Shown here: piece after piece, positions 46,638 through 53,792 of the stretch
Numbering within the stretch: position 1 is the first letter of the stretch
Layout of the letters: every line of letters starts with the position of its first letter
Made by a program: the position numbers and the translations under genes
Notes under the pieces: generated by a model
The model's input: the letters and a program-made list of their open reading frames with translations, nothing else
Told to the model about the DNA's origin: nothing
Database searches by the model: none
Assembly (NCBI RefSeq): GCF_034067285.1
Contig: NZ_CP139286.1
Span: 2,170,001-2,234,000, forward strand
Direction of reading: 5' to 3'
Source of the DNA: Acinetobacter pittii
Lineage (GTDB): Bacteria > Pseudomonadota > Gammaproteobacteria > Pseudomonadales > Moraxellaceae
Length of the DNA: 64,000 bases

Positions 46638-47300
46638 ATGAATCTTAAAATTGAAAACCCGCCCGTAACTTTACGAGAGCTGTGTTTAGATAAAGTGCGC
46701 AATGCCATTATTACGGGCTATTTCCCTTCAGGAAAAAGACTGGTTGAAAGAACGTTATGTGAAGAACTCGGCGTGAGCCGTTCTGTGGTTCGCGAAGTGA
46801 TTCGTTATTTGGAAGCAGAAGGTTTAGTTGAGATTTTGCCAAATAAAGGCCCTATCGTTTCGCTACTTAACTGGGACATCGCTTCACAGATCTATGAAAT
46901 TCGTCTTTTGTTAGAGCAAAGTGCTGTGGTTGACTGCACTAAAAACCTGGATGGTAAAACTGCTGAAAAATTAAAGCTTCTATTAGAAGATCTTAAAGCT
47001 GCTTTTGCTGCCGATGACATCAATCTGATTATTGAAACTTCAACCCAGCTTTATCAAACCATCTTCGCTACCGCAAATCATCATATTGCTTGGGAAGTGG
47101 TGCAGCGCTTAAATGGCCGAATTAGCCGCCTTCGTGCCATGACCATGAAATCAACAAAACGTGAAATTTCAGGTTATCAACGTATTAAAAATATGTGTGA
47201 AGCCATCTATCTTCACAAAGACCCTGAAAAGGCAAAACAAGCAGTTGCTGAACATATTGCTGAAGCTGCTGCTGTCGCAAAAAATATTTTAGATGCGTGA
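46638..47300 (+). CDS. tgnR: GntR/FadR-type regulator of the trigonelline genes
   Basis: The 220-residue regulator has an N-terminal GntR winged helix (about residues 10-75, RLVERTLCEELGVSRSVVREVIRYLEAEGLVEILPNKGPIV) and a C-terminal FCD helical domain (YEIRLLLEQSAVVDC). It is divergent from the tgn operon, with a perfect palindrome in between. In A. baylyi TgnR is the trigonelline-responsive regulator; FCD domains bind small carboxylates with a metal. The ribosome binding site is weak (GGAAAA, 10 or more nt upstream). Confidence 0.84.
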   Translation: MNLKIENPPVTLRELCLDKVRNAIITGYFPSGKRLVERTLCEELGVSRSVVREVIRYLEAEGLVEILPNKGPIVSLLNWDIASQIYEIRLLLEQSAVVDCTKNLDGKTAEKLKLLLEDLKAAFAADDINLIIETSTQLYQTIFATANHHIAWEVVQRLNGRISRLRAMTMKSTKREISGYQRIKNMCEAIYLHKDPEKAKQAVAEHIAEAAAVAKNILDA

Positions 47301-47362
47301 AATCACAAATTTTAGGAAAAGGTAAATAGACCTTTATTTAATAAATTATAGGGAAATATGAT

Positions 47363-47647
47363 ATGTCTGCTTACTGGATTGCTCATGTCACCATTCATGA
47401 TATGGAACAATATAAACAATATATGGCTACTGCTCCGCAAGCTTTTCAAAAGTACGGTGCCAAGTTTCTTGCCCGTGGCGGTGCCTCAGAAGTTTTAGAA
47501 GGACAAGAATTTGAGCGTCACGTGGTGATTGAGTTTCCAGATATGGAAACCGCCCGTGAATGTTATTTTTCACCTGAATATCAGCTTGCCAAAAGTAAAC
47601 GCCAAGGCTGCTGTGATGTTATGGTGAGTTTTGTTGAAGGGATCTAA
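47363..47647 (+). CDS. DUF1330 family protein
   Basis: This 94-residue protein matches the DUF1330/dimeric alpha-beta barrel pattern: AYWIAHVTIHDMEQYKQYMA, ARGGASEVLEGQEFERHVVIEFPDMETARECYFSPEYQLAKSKR. Members are small ferredoxin-like-fold dimers of unknown activity. It lies 62 bp after tgnR in the same direction and ends in a strong terminator, so it may be the last gene of the tgnR transcript. Confidence 0.8.
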   Translation: MSAYWIAHVTIHDMEQYKQYMATAPQAFQKYGAKFLARGGASEVLEGQEFERHVVIEFPDMETARECYFSPEYQLAKSKRQGCCDVMVSFVEGI

Positions 47648-47653
47648 ATTGCT

Positions 47654-47690
47654 GAATTGATTTCTCTACTTGAGAAATCAATTCTTTTTT
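47654..47690 (+). terminator. Intrinsic terminator after the DUF1330 gene
   Basis: A 13-bp stem (GAATTGATTTCTC / GAGAAATCAATTC, 47654-47666 and 47672-47684) with a 5-nt loop is followed by six T. Confidence 0.88.
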
Positions 47691-47725
47691 AAGTGCTCAA
47701 AGGCATTTCGTTTTTAGGCATTGGT

Positions 47726-48358
47726 TTAGTGATGAAGATTTTGTTCTATATACATAGCTTTTTGCCAGCTTTCTAAGCTTTCTAGACTTTTTACATATTG
47801 TTCAATATTGAGATATTTTGAACGAATATTTAAAGAATTAATTAGACCATAGACTACGAAACCAATCATAAAATCTGCTCCCGTTAAGCTATTGCCTACT
47901 AAGAATTTTTTGCCTACTAATTGTTGATCTAAATATGAAAATACTTTATCCAACTCAGTATGCGCATATTGATCCAAGAACTTTAATTGAGTGCCATTTT
48001 TTAACTCAATCGAATTAAAAATATTTAATAAATATGGAACCATAGCCGAACTTTCTGAAAAATGAACCCATTGTAAATAATCAAAATAACTGTCTGAATC
48101 TTTTGCGGGCATCAGTTGAGGAGCAAACTTTTCAATCAAAATTTCTACAATTGCACCTGATTCTACAATTACTTTTCCATTAAGTTCAATCACTGGTGAT
48201 TTTCCTAAAGGATGAATTTTTTTTAATTCTTGAGGTGCAAGATTTGTAGTTTTATCTCGAAAATAACTTTTTAATTCATAAGGTTGATTAATTTCTTCAA
48301 GTAACCACAGAATGCGAAATGAGCGTGAAGCATTTAAATGATGAAGAATAATAGACAT
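47726..48358 (-). CDS. Glutathione S-transferase family protein
   Basis: The 210-residue protein has an N-terminal thioredoxin-like domain SIILHHLNASRSFRILWLLEEINQPYELK, the HPLGKSPVIELNGKVIVESGAIVEIL glutathione-site region (cis-proline and E-S-G motif), and a C-terminal helical domain GNSLTGADFMIGF. Start 48358 follows AAGAGAA; the frame goes up to 48403. It is directly downstream of a TetR gene with a possible operator between, suggesting induction by an electrophile. Confidence 0.85.
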   Translation of the reverse strand: MSIILHHLNASRSFRILWLLEEINQPYELKSYFRDKTTNLAPQELKKIHPLGKSPVIELNGKVIVESGAIVEILIEKFAPQLMPAKDSDSYFDYLQWVHFSESSAMVPYLLNIFNSIELKNGTQLKFLDQYAHTELDKVFSYLDQQLVGKKFLVGNSLTGADFMIGFVVYGLINSLNIRSKYLNIEQYVKSLESLESWQKAMYIEQNLHH

Positions 48359-48413
48359 TAATTTTCTCTTTAAAACTAAAAGGACAACAAAGTAAGACCT
48401 CACTATATAGATT

Positions 48414-48430
48414 AGTAGACGACCGGTCTA
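48414..48430. promoter_or_regulatory. NemR-like TetR operator between tetR and gst
   Basis: GTAGACGACCGGTCTAA around GACCGGTC (48421-48428) is a partial palindrome with TAGAC/GTCTA ends, as in NemR-type boxes. It overlaps the tetR stop codon, upstream of the GST start. Confidence 0.5.
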
Positions 48431-49018
48431 ATATTTTTTGTTATCAGCCCAGCACTTTACATCCCCTACCAAACTGCATAAAAAACCATCCAACATCTTT
48501 TCCCTATCGACTGCCCCATCTGAACTTAAAAGCTGAATGATTGCGCCTTCAATCATATATAAAAATAGTTTGGCATCTTGAAAAGTCGCATCGGTGTTTA
48601 ATTTTATAAGTTGGCTATAGATTTCATTCAGCAGCCATGTTCGATATCTCACCGCGATTTGATAGGTATTTGGATAGATTAGTTTCGTTTCAAAAATGGC
48701 TTTAAATAATAGAAAGTACAGCTCTTCTACATCGGTGTGTAAAAAATAAAGCTTTTTGAGTTTATCTTTCGCGTTTGTGCCTTGATCGCACTCAGCAATT
48801 GAAACCACTTTTTCTTTTAAACGTTCTTTTTGTACGATCAAACAGATTTCAATAAACCGCTCTTTAGAGTGAAAAAAGTTATAAAAAGTCGCTTTGGTAA
48901 TTTCACATTCTTTCACGATTCGATCTACCCCAACCGTATGAAAGCCACGGTGGTGAAATAAATCAATCGACTGATTAATGACTTGTATGGCACGGGAAGA
49001 AAGTACTAACTTTGGCAT
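48428..49018 (-). CDS. TetR/AcrR family transcriptional regulator
   Basis: The 196-residue regulator has an N-terminal helix-turn-helix (residues 8-55, RAIQVINQSIDLFHHRGFHTVGVDRIVKECEITKATFYNFFHSKERFIE) and a C-terminal ligand domain of unknown specificity. It lies upstream of the GST gene in the same direction, with a palindrome overlapping its stop codon that is a plausible site for GST control. Its own promoter region lies at the edge of the accessory island. Confidence 0.85.
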   Translation of the reverse strand: MPKLVLSSRAIQVINQSIDLFHHRGFHTVGVDRIVKECEITKATFYNFFHSKERFIEICLIVQKERLKEKVVSIAECDQGTNAKDKLKKLYFLHTDVEELYFLLFKAIFETKLIYPNTYQIAVRYRTWLLNEIYSQLIKLNTDATFQDAKLFLYMIEGAIIQLLSSDGAVDREKMLDGFLCSLVGDVKCWADNKKY

Positions 49019-49827
49019 AGTTTTACCGTTATAAATTCTTGTTGTTTCTCAGCGAGATACTTTTTTGGGAGAAAAAAAGGCATAGCAAAGCCGTAAAGAC
49101 TGTGCTTGGCACATCTCAAGTTTGTTATTGCTAAGTTTTAAGTAAAAATGACTTAAAGCCTGAAAACCTTAGGGCATTCAAGCTGCTTTAAATTTTTTAA
49201 GCTGTGTCGTTATAGCTTTTGGCATTGAGAGCCAAAAAATAATGGATGTGCAAAGCCAACTCCTTTTTATTGGGAGTTCTGCCAGACATTAAAATTATGG
49301 TGGCAGAACGAGAAAGGGTTCGCGGACTGGTTTCGACTCCAGCACACCCGAAGGTGTCCCTCTCCCGTCCTACCGCTACGGGAGGAGACTGGGAGTTTAC
49401 ACATAAGACTATTCCTCAGAAGAAATAATCCTGATGTGGTCGAAAAAATCGGTCCGCGACGACCGGCTGGCAATGTGGCCAGCAGGCAAAGAATAGTGCC
49501 CAACCCTTTTGCAGTCAAGCACGCAAAATGCCATTTGTTTTAAATTAAATCATTAGAAAAGCAAGGCTAAATAATGAGGGAGTTATTGTTAAGTGGGGGT
49601 GTAAAGCTTAAGGTTTTAACTATTAATGCTGTGCTAATTTTGCAATATAAGGGGGAAATTAGAAATTAATTGTCTTTTTATTCGTTTCATATTTCTATAT
49701 TGTTCTTTTTTCCATTAAATCAAATTTGTATCTTTATTATAAATTAATATTAATTCTTTTTTCTCTTTAACAATTCTTAAAAAAAAATAATAATTAATTA
49801 AGAGTGATGATAAGGAAATTAAACACT
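49019..49827. other. Island left end: spacer between tetR and the helicase gene
   Basis: This 809-bp region has no convincing protein gene. Its left part has small inverted repeats (for example TTTTGGC / GCCAAAA at 49217-49237). The middle (49258-49483) is the GC-rich hairpin element listed separately. From 49520 it becomes extremely AT-rich up to the helicase start and probably holds that gene's promoter. Confidence 0.6.
49258..49483 (+). ncRNA. GC-rich structured element, possible P4-type (C4/CI-like) immunity RNA region
   Basis: A compact run of perfect hairpins lies in otherwise AT-rich DNA: AACTCC/GGAGTT (49258-49278), TTCTGCCA/TGGCAGAA (49277-49308), ACACC-CGAA-GGTGT (49344-49357), CTCCCGT/ACGGGAG (49362-49384), GGTCG/CGACC (49438-49464), GCTGGC/GCCAGC (49466-49483). 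In addition TCGCGGAC (49320-49327) can pair with GTCCGCGA (49452-49459) over 125 nt. Such dense structure speaks for RNA rather than protein. Its position beside an accessory gene and its overall look recall the C4 antisense/CI RNA region near ash and icd genes in P4-like elements. The strand and identity are uncertain. Confidence 0.4.
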
Positions 49828-52800
49828 ATGTCTTCAAATAGCTTTGAACAACATCAACTTTTCCAAGAAGAAATAATATTTGATCAATTTCTCTATACTT
49901 ATTGGGATAAACATAGTCGTCTTGGTCAAATCCAAGAATTAGCATTACCTGAAAGAAAAAATACTTTCGCCATCTGTTATCAAGATAAAAGTACATATAC
50001 TTTAAAAAGTTTAAGTACAAATCTTTTATTTAAGGCCACCTTGAAAAGAAATCAAGGAATACTAAAAGTTGAAAAAAATCTACTTATTCCATTATTTGAA
50101 TTTATTACTACATCCTCTGCAATTAATATTAATGCAATTAATGAAAATGGAGAAAGATTAAGAGCAGCTCAAATTGGTGCTCTATACTCATTAATAGCAC
50201 ATTGGACTCTCTCTAAAGAGCCTGCAACGGTAGTCTTACCTACAGGCACTGGAAAAACGGAGACTATGCTATTAACAACATTAGTCGACCAATCTAAAAG
50301 AACATTAGTAATTGTCCCTACTATTGAATTAAAAGAACAACTCTTTCAAAAATTTAGTAGTTGGGGAATCCTTAAAGATCTAGGTGTGATACCTCAAAAT
50401 TTTCGAAATCCTAAAATTATTGCTTTAAAAGAGACTATTAAATCTGAAGAAGAAGTTGAATATTTATTAAATGCAGAAGTTATTATTTCTACTCCAGCTC
50501 TTTTAGCAAGAAGCCCCTCTGCTATAAAACATAAATTAAAAAACTTTTTTAGTCATGTATATTTTGATGAAGCCCATCATGTAACAGCAAAAGAATGGGA
50601 TATGCTAAAACAATTATTTTCAGCCTCAAAAATTGTCCAATTTACTGCTACGCCTTATCGATTAGATAGACAACCGATTCAAGGAAAAGTTGTTTACAAT
50701 TATCCTTTATCACAAGCTCTTAATGATAAATGTTTTTCTAAAATTTCATTAATCTCAGTAGATGAACGTCATCCAAGTAAAAAAGATTATGAAATAGCTC
50801 ATACTGCTATTAATCAATTATATAAAGATCGCCAAAGGGGTTTTTATAACCATAAAGTCATGGTTAGAGCAGAGACTAGAGAAAAAGCAGAAGACTTACT
50901 AGGCAAATATCGTATGTGGTTTCCTGAAGAAAAAATAACTCTTGTTCATTCTAAAGTTTCAGGGAAAAAACAAATAATTGAATCTATTAAAAATCATGAG
51001 TTTGATATTGTTATATGCGTCGATATGTTAAAGGAAGGTTTTGACTATCCGAATTTCAAAATAGCAGCAGTTCATGGTATGCATAAATCTATTTCGGTCT
51101 TGCTACAATTTATTGGACGTTTTACACGCACGAAAGACAATCTTGGTGATGCATCATTTATTGTGAATTTTGCAGAAGAAAAACTCACAATGGAATTAGA
51201 GAGTCTTTTCCAAGAAGGAACTGGGTGGGAAAACGTAATTAGCCAAATTGCAGATACCAGAAAAGAACAAGCTGCCTCCTTACTCGCCTTTTTACAGGAA
51301 TGTAAGCCTTTATCTGGTTTTGATTCTCCTGATATAGATTTAAATCCTAAAATCGTTTTTCCGGCCCTAAGCTTTGTATGTTTCCACGCCCAAAAAGTAG
51401 ATTGGTATAAATTTAGAGAGGCTTTTAATACAAAATACTATTCTCTTTCTCAGCCATTTATTAATGAGGTGGAAAATGTTTTTTACTTTACGACTCAATG
51501 TAGAGATAAAGTGAAATGGGCGAAATCAGATCATATTAAAGATCAAATTTGGGGTTTAGTCGTTCTTCATTTCGATAAATCAAAAAAATTATTGTATTTA
51601 GGTTATTCAGATAAATTACTTGATATAGATAATTTAGTAAAAATCATTTCACTGGGAACTGCAAAGAAAATAGATAAAGATGATGTTTTCAAATCTTTTA
51701 ATGATATCAAACGCCTAAGTATAGTTCATGCAGGTGTGTTCAAACCTGCTAATCACTTGCATCGATATTCAAGATTCAGTGGTGCTGATGTCACAATTGA
51801 ATTGAGTAAGATTAGAGAAGGTAGTAAATGTAAGAAATCTGATTTTGTAGGTATAGGTTATCGTAATGGAAAACCTATAAGTATTGGAGCTTCAGCCAAA
51901 GGAAAAATTTGGAGTCCTGCGAAAATTGCAGATTTAAAAGAATGGAAAGAATGGTGTATTCAAATTGGAGCTTTAATAACTGATCCGAATATTAATTCAG
52001 ATCAAATTCTTGAAGACTCTGCTAAAAAGCAAGATATCGTTGAATTTCCTGAAAACATCAAAATTTTAGCCGCTGATTGGGCCGAAGAGTTGTATGAAAA
52101 AATTCATCGAATTACGCTCAAGACTGACCAACATGAATACTGTCTTTATGAAACTAAACTTATCATAAAAAATGTGAGTTCTAAAAAGATTGATCTCGCT
52201 ATTAAAACAGAAATAGAAACTTTAGACTTTTCAATAGAGCTGACAGGTGGTGAAAATGGTTTTAATATTCAAAATCTAGATAATGAAAAAATTTGTATTT
52301 CAAATTTAAAAAGAGAAGATATTTCTTTAAAGAAATTCTTTGAAAACTATCCGCCAACATTATTTCTATCAAATAGTGACACAATTAGTGGCTGTATTCA
52401 TACTATTTATAATACTCAACCTACTTATAGGATTCCTTCCGATCAAATTCATATCCTAGAATGGGAAAATGTACATTTCCCTCATGAATCAATGTATAAG
52501 AAGGGAGTTATAAGAGAAAATTCTGTTCAAGAATACATCATGAAAAAATATGTTAATGAAAATGCAGATATAGTATTCAATGATGATAATTCAGGTGAAG
52601 TTGCAGATGTTGTAGCTATCTATTCAACTGAAGAAGAAATTATTTTTAAAGTTACACACTGTAAATACTCTAAACAAGAATCGGGTTCACGTTTGTCAGA
52701 TCTTTATGAAGTGTGTGGACAAGTAATCGTATCTCTTAGATATAAATGGAAACCTGAGGATCTAATTAGCCATTTAAAAAGAAGAAATAAAACGGGTGTA

Positions 52801-53016
52801 TTAGCAGGTAAACGTTTTTATAAAGGTAATGAAGCTATACTTAATACTATTCGTGATGAACTAAAATATAAAAATGTTCGCTTCCTCTTCTCAATTGCGC
52901 AACCAGGTGTTAGCTATAGTGCATTAAATAATGAAATGACAGATTTGCTAAGTTCTACCTACTCCGCAGTAGTTGATATGACAGAAACAAAGCTTCTCTG
53001 CTATTTCAATAGTTGA
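49828..53016 (+). CDS. SF2 DEAD/DEAH helicase with possible C-terminal nuclease-like domain
   Basis: The 1062-residue protein has Walker A PTGTGKTE (residue ~138), DEAH box FDEAHH (~247), motif III FTATPYR (~273) and motif VI QFIGRFTR (~427), so residues about 110-460 form a complete SF2 helicase core. A long middle region is unrecognised. Near the C-terminus GEVADVVAIY (D ~927) is followed by IIFKVTHCKYSK (K ~941 and ~946), resembling a PD-(D/E)XK-like arrangement. The start at 49828 follows AAGGA; the frame begins at 49804. AT-rich composition and position next to the phage-like element suggest acquired DNA, perhaps a phage-defence gene (inference). Confidence 0.72.
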   Translation: MSSNSFEQHQLFQEEIIFDQFLYTYWDKHSRLGQIQELALPERKNTFAICYQDKSTYTLKSLSTNLLFKATLKRNQGILKVEKNLLIPLFEFITTSSAININAINENGERLRAAQIGALYSLIAHWTLSKEPATVVLPTGTGKTETMLLTTLVDQSKRTLVIVPTIELKEQLFQKFSSWGILKDLGVIPQNFRNPKIIALKETIKSEEEVEYLLNAEVIISTPALLARSPSAIKHKLKNFFSHVYFDEAHHVTAKEWDMLKQLFSASKIVQFTATPYRLDRQPIQGKVVYNYPLSQALNDKCFSKISLISVDERHPSKKDYEIAHTAINQLYKDRQRGFYNHKVMVRAETREKAEDLLGKYRMWFPEEKITLVHSKVSGKKQIIESIKNHEFDIVICVDMLKEGFDYPNFKIAAVHGMHKSISVLLQFIGRFTRTKDNLGDASFIVNFAEEKLTMELESLFQEGTGWENVISQIADTRKEQAASLLAFLQECKPLSGFDSPDIDLNPKIVFPALSFVCFHAQKVDWYKFREAFNTKYYSLSQPFINEVENVFYFTTQCRDKVKWAKSDHIKDQIWGLVVLHFDKSKKLLYLGYSDKLLDIDNLVKIISLGTAKKIDKDDVFKSFNDIKRLSIVHAGVFKPANHLHRYSRFSGADVTIELSKIREGSKCKKSDFVGIGYRNGKPISIGASAKGKIWSPAKIADLKEWKEWCIQIGALITDPNINSDQILEDSAKKQDIVEFPENIKILAADWAEELYEKIHRITLKTDQHEYCLYETKLIIKNVSSKKIDLAIKTEIETLDFSIELTGGENGFNIQNLDNEKICISNLKREDISLKKFFENYPPTLFLSNSDTISGCIHTIYNTQPTYRIPSDQIHILEWENVHFPHESMYKKGVIRENSVQEYIMKKYVNENADIVFNDDNSGEVADVVAIYSTEEEIIFKVTHCKYSKQESGSRLSDLYEVCGQVIVSLRYKWKPEDLISHLKRRNKTGVLAGKRFYKGNEAILNTIRDELKYKNVRFLFSIAQPGVSYSALNNEMTDLLSSTYSAVVDMTETKLLCYFNS

Positions 53017-53058
53017 ACCTTAGTTATTGAAAATACTAGCTTTAAATATTTTTCAATA

Positions 53059-53088
53059 TAATTAGCTGTACTCATATACAGCTAATTA
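53059..53088. terminator. Bidirectional terminator-like hairpin
   Basis: The 12-bp arms TAATTAGCTGTA / TACAGCTAATTA have a 6-nt loop between the helicase (+) and the 82-residue gene (-). The T-runs are weak. Confidence 0.65.
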
Positions 53089-53108
53089 TTATTAATAAGT
53101 GAAATAAC

Positions 53109-53357
53109 TTATCTTTCTTTATTAGACTGCGATACTAATGAAGCAGCTAAAGTCTTAGTCGTGTCATTATATTTGTCGCTCTTTAGTACTCTAGATGCTT
53201 CTGATTCCATTTCATTTCCCGTTTGTTTAGAAGAATGCGTTTGTGCTAAAGCTGATCCAGCTAACTTTTTCTGAATTGCTGAAGAAGATGGATCTCGCAA
53301 TACTTCTGAAGCTAATTTAGCGACCTTATTAGAAGTTTGTTTTGAATTTTTTGACAT
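53109..53357 (-). CDS. Small two-repeat protein of unknown function
   Basis: The 82-residue protein consists of two related halves: VAKLASEVLRDPSSSAIQKK followed by LAGSALAQ, and MESEASRVLKSDKYNDTTKT followed by LAASLVSQ. It is helical, lysine- and serine-rich, without signal or membrane segment. Similar small proteins occur across proteobacteria, often near mobile DNA, and no function is known to me. The gene is alone, leftward, with its own promoter gap. Confidence 0.65.
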   Translation of the reverse strand: MSKNSKQTSNKVAKLASEVLRDPSSSAIQKKLAGSALAQTHSSKQTGNEMESEASRVLKSDKYNDTTKTLAASLVSQSNKER

Positions 53358-53442
53358 AATAAAACCCCATAGTTAAGAAGTTTTTATCATATCTAAGTCG
53401 TTAAATTGATCAATATATAAACGACTCAAACTGTCGTGTTAG

Positions 53443-53468
53443 TTAAGTTTTGCTCTAAATCTAACTAC
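53443..53468. repeat. Imperfect direct repeat, left copy
   Basis: This 26-nt segment (TTAAGTTTTGCTCTA...CTAAC) matches 58612-58637 at 22 of 26 positions in the same orientation. The two copies flank the RHS/immunity module. Confidence 0.5.
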
Positions 53469-53561
53469 TTAAAACTAAATAAAGAGGCCGAGACCTCATT
53501 ATTACACTAAAAATCAGTCATCAAACATAGTAAGCTCTTACTTAGGAATGTCTTTAACCAT

Positions 53562-53792
53562 TTAACTAGATAACATAAATTGATTGAATAACTCTTTAAT
53601 CTCTGAAGTATTGTTTGTTTTACCAAAAAAGAATGAAACTTGATTTGGTTCAAACTTTATATGGAAAAGCACAGAATGCTTTTCCGTTAAAAAATCTTCA
53701 AATTGATCTGCAAGCTCCAAATCCTGACAAACTAGTATTACACCGTATTCAGGGTCTTCTATAATTTGTACATTAGAGATTGGGTTATTCAT
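53562..53792 (-). CDS. Putative immunity protein for the RHS toxin
   Basis: The 76-residue acidic protein (VQIIEDPEYGVILVCQDLELADQF, FHIKFEPNQVSFFFGKTNN) resembles no family I recognise; its alpha/beta makeup is compatible with a small immunity protein. Its ATG overlaps the TGA of the RHS gene (ATGA), the classical arrangement for a cognate immunity gene following a polymorphic toxin. The role is inferred from this position only. Confidence 0.6.
   Translation of the reverse strand: MNNPISNVQIIEDPEYGVILVCQDLELADQFEDFLTEKHSVLFHIKFEPNQVSFFFGKTNNTSEIKELFNQFMLSS

Noticed and set aside
49320..49342. tRNA T-arm-like sequence (CTGG-TTTCGACT-CCAG), possible tRNA or tmRNA
   Set aside because: No acceptor stem, anticodon arm or CCA end is found around it, and the element lacks the tmRNA 5' and 3' consensus and a tag reading frame.
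49267..49518. Open frames of 83 (-) and 60 (+) codons over the hairpin element
   Set aside because: They cover the same structured GC-rich stretch on opposite strands, with many arginine, serine and cysteine codons and no ribosome binding site. They look like by-products of a structured RNA, although an Ash/Icd-like phage peptide cannot be excluded.
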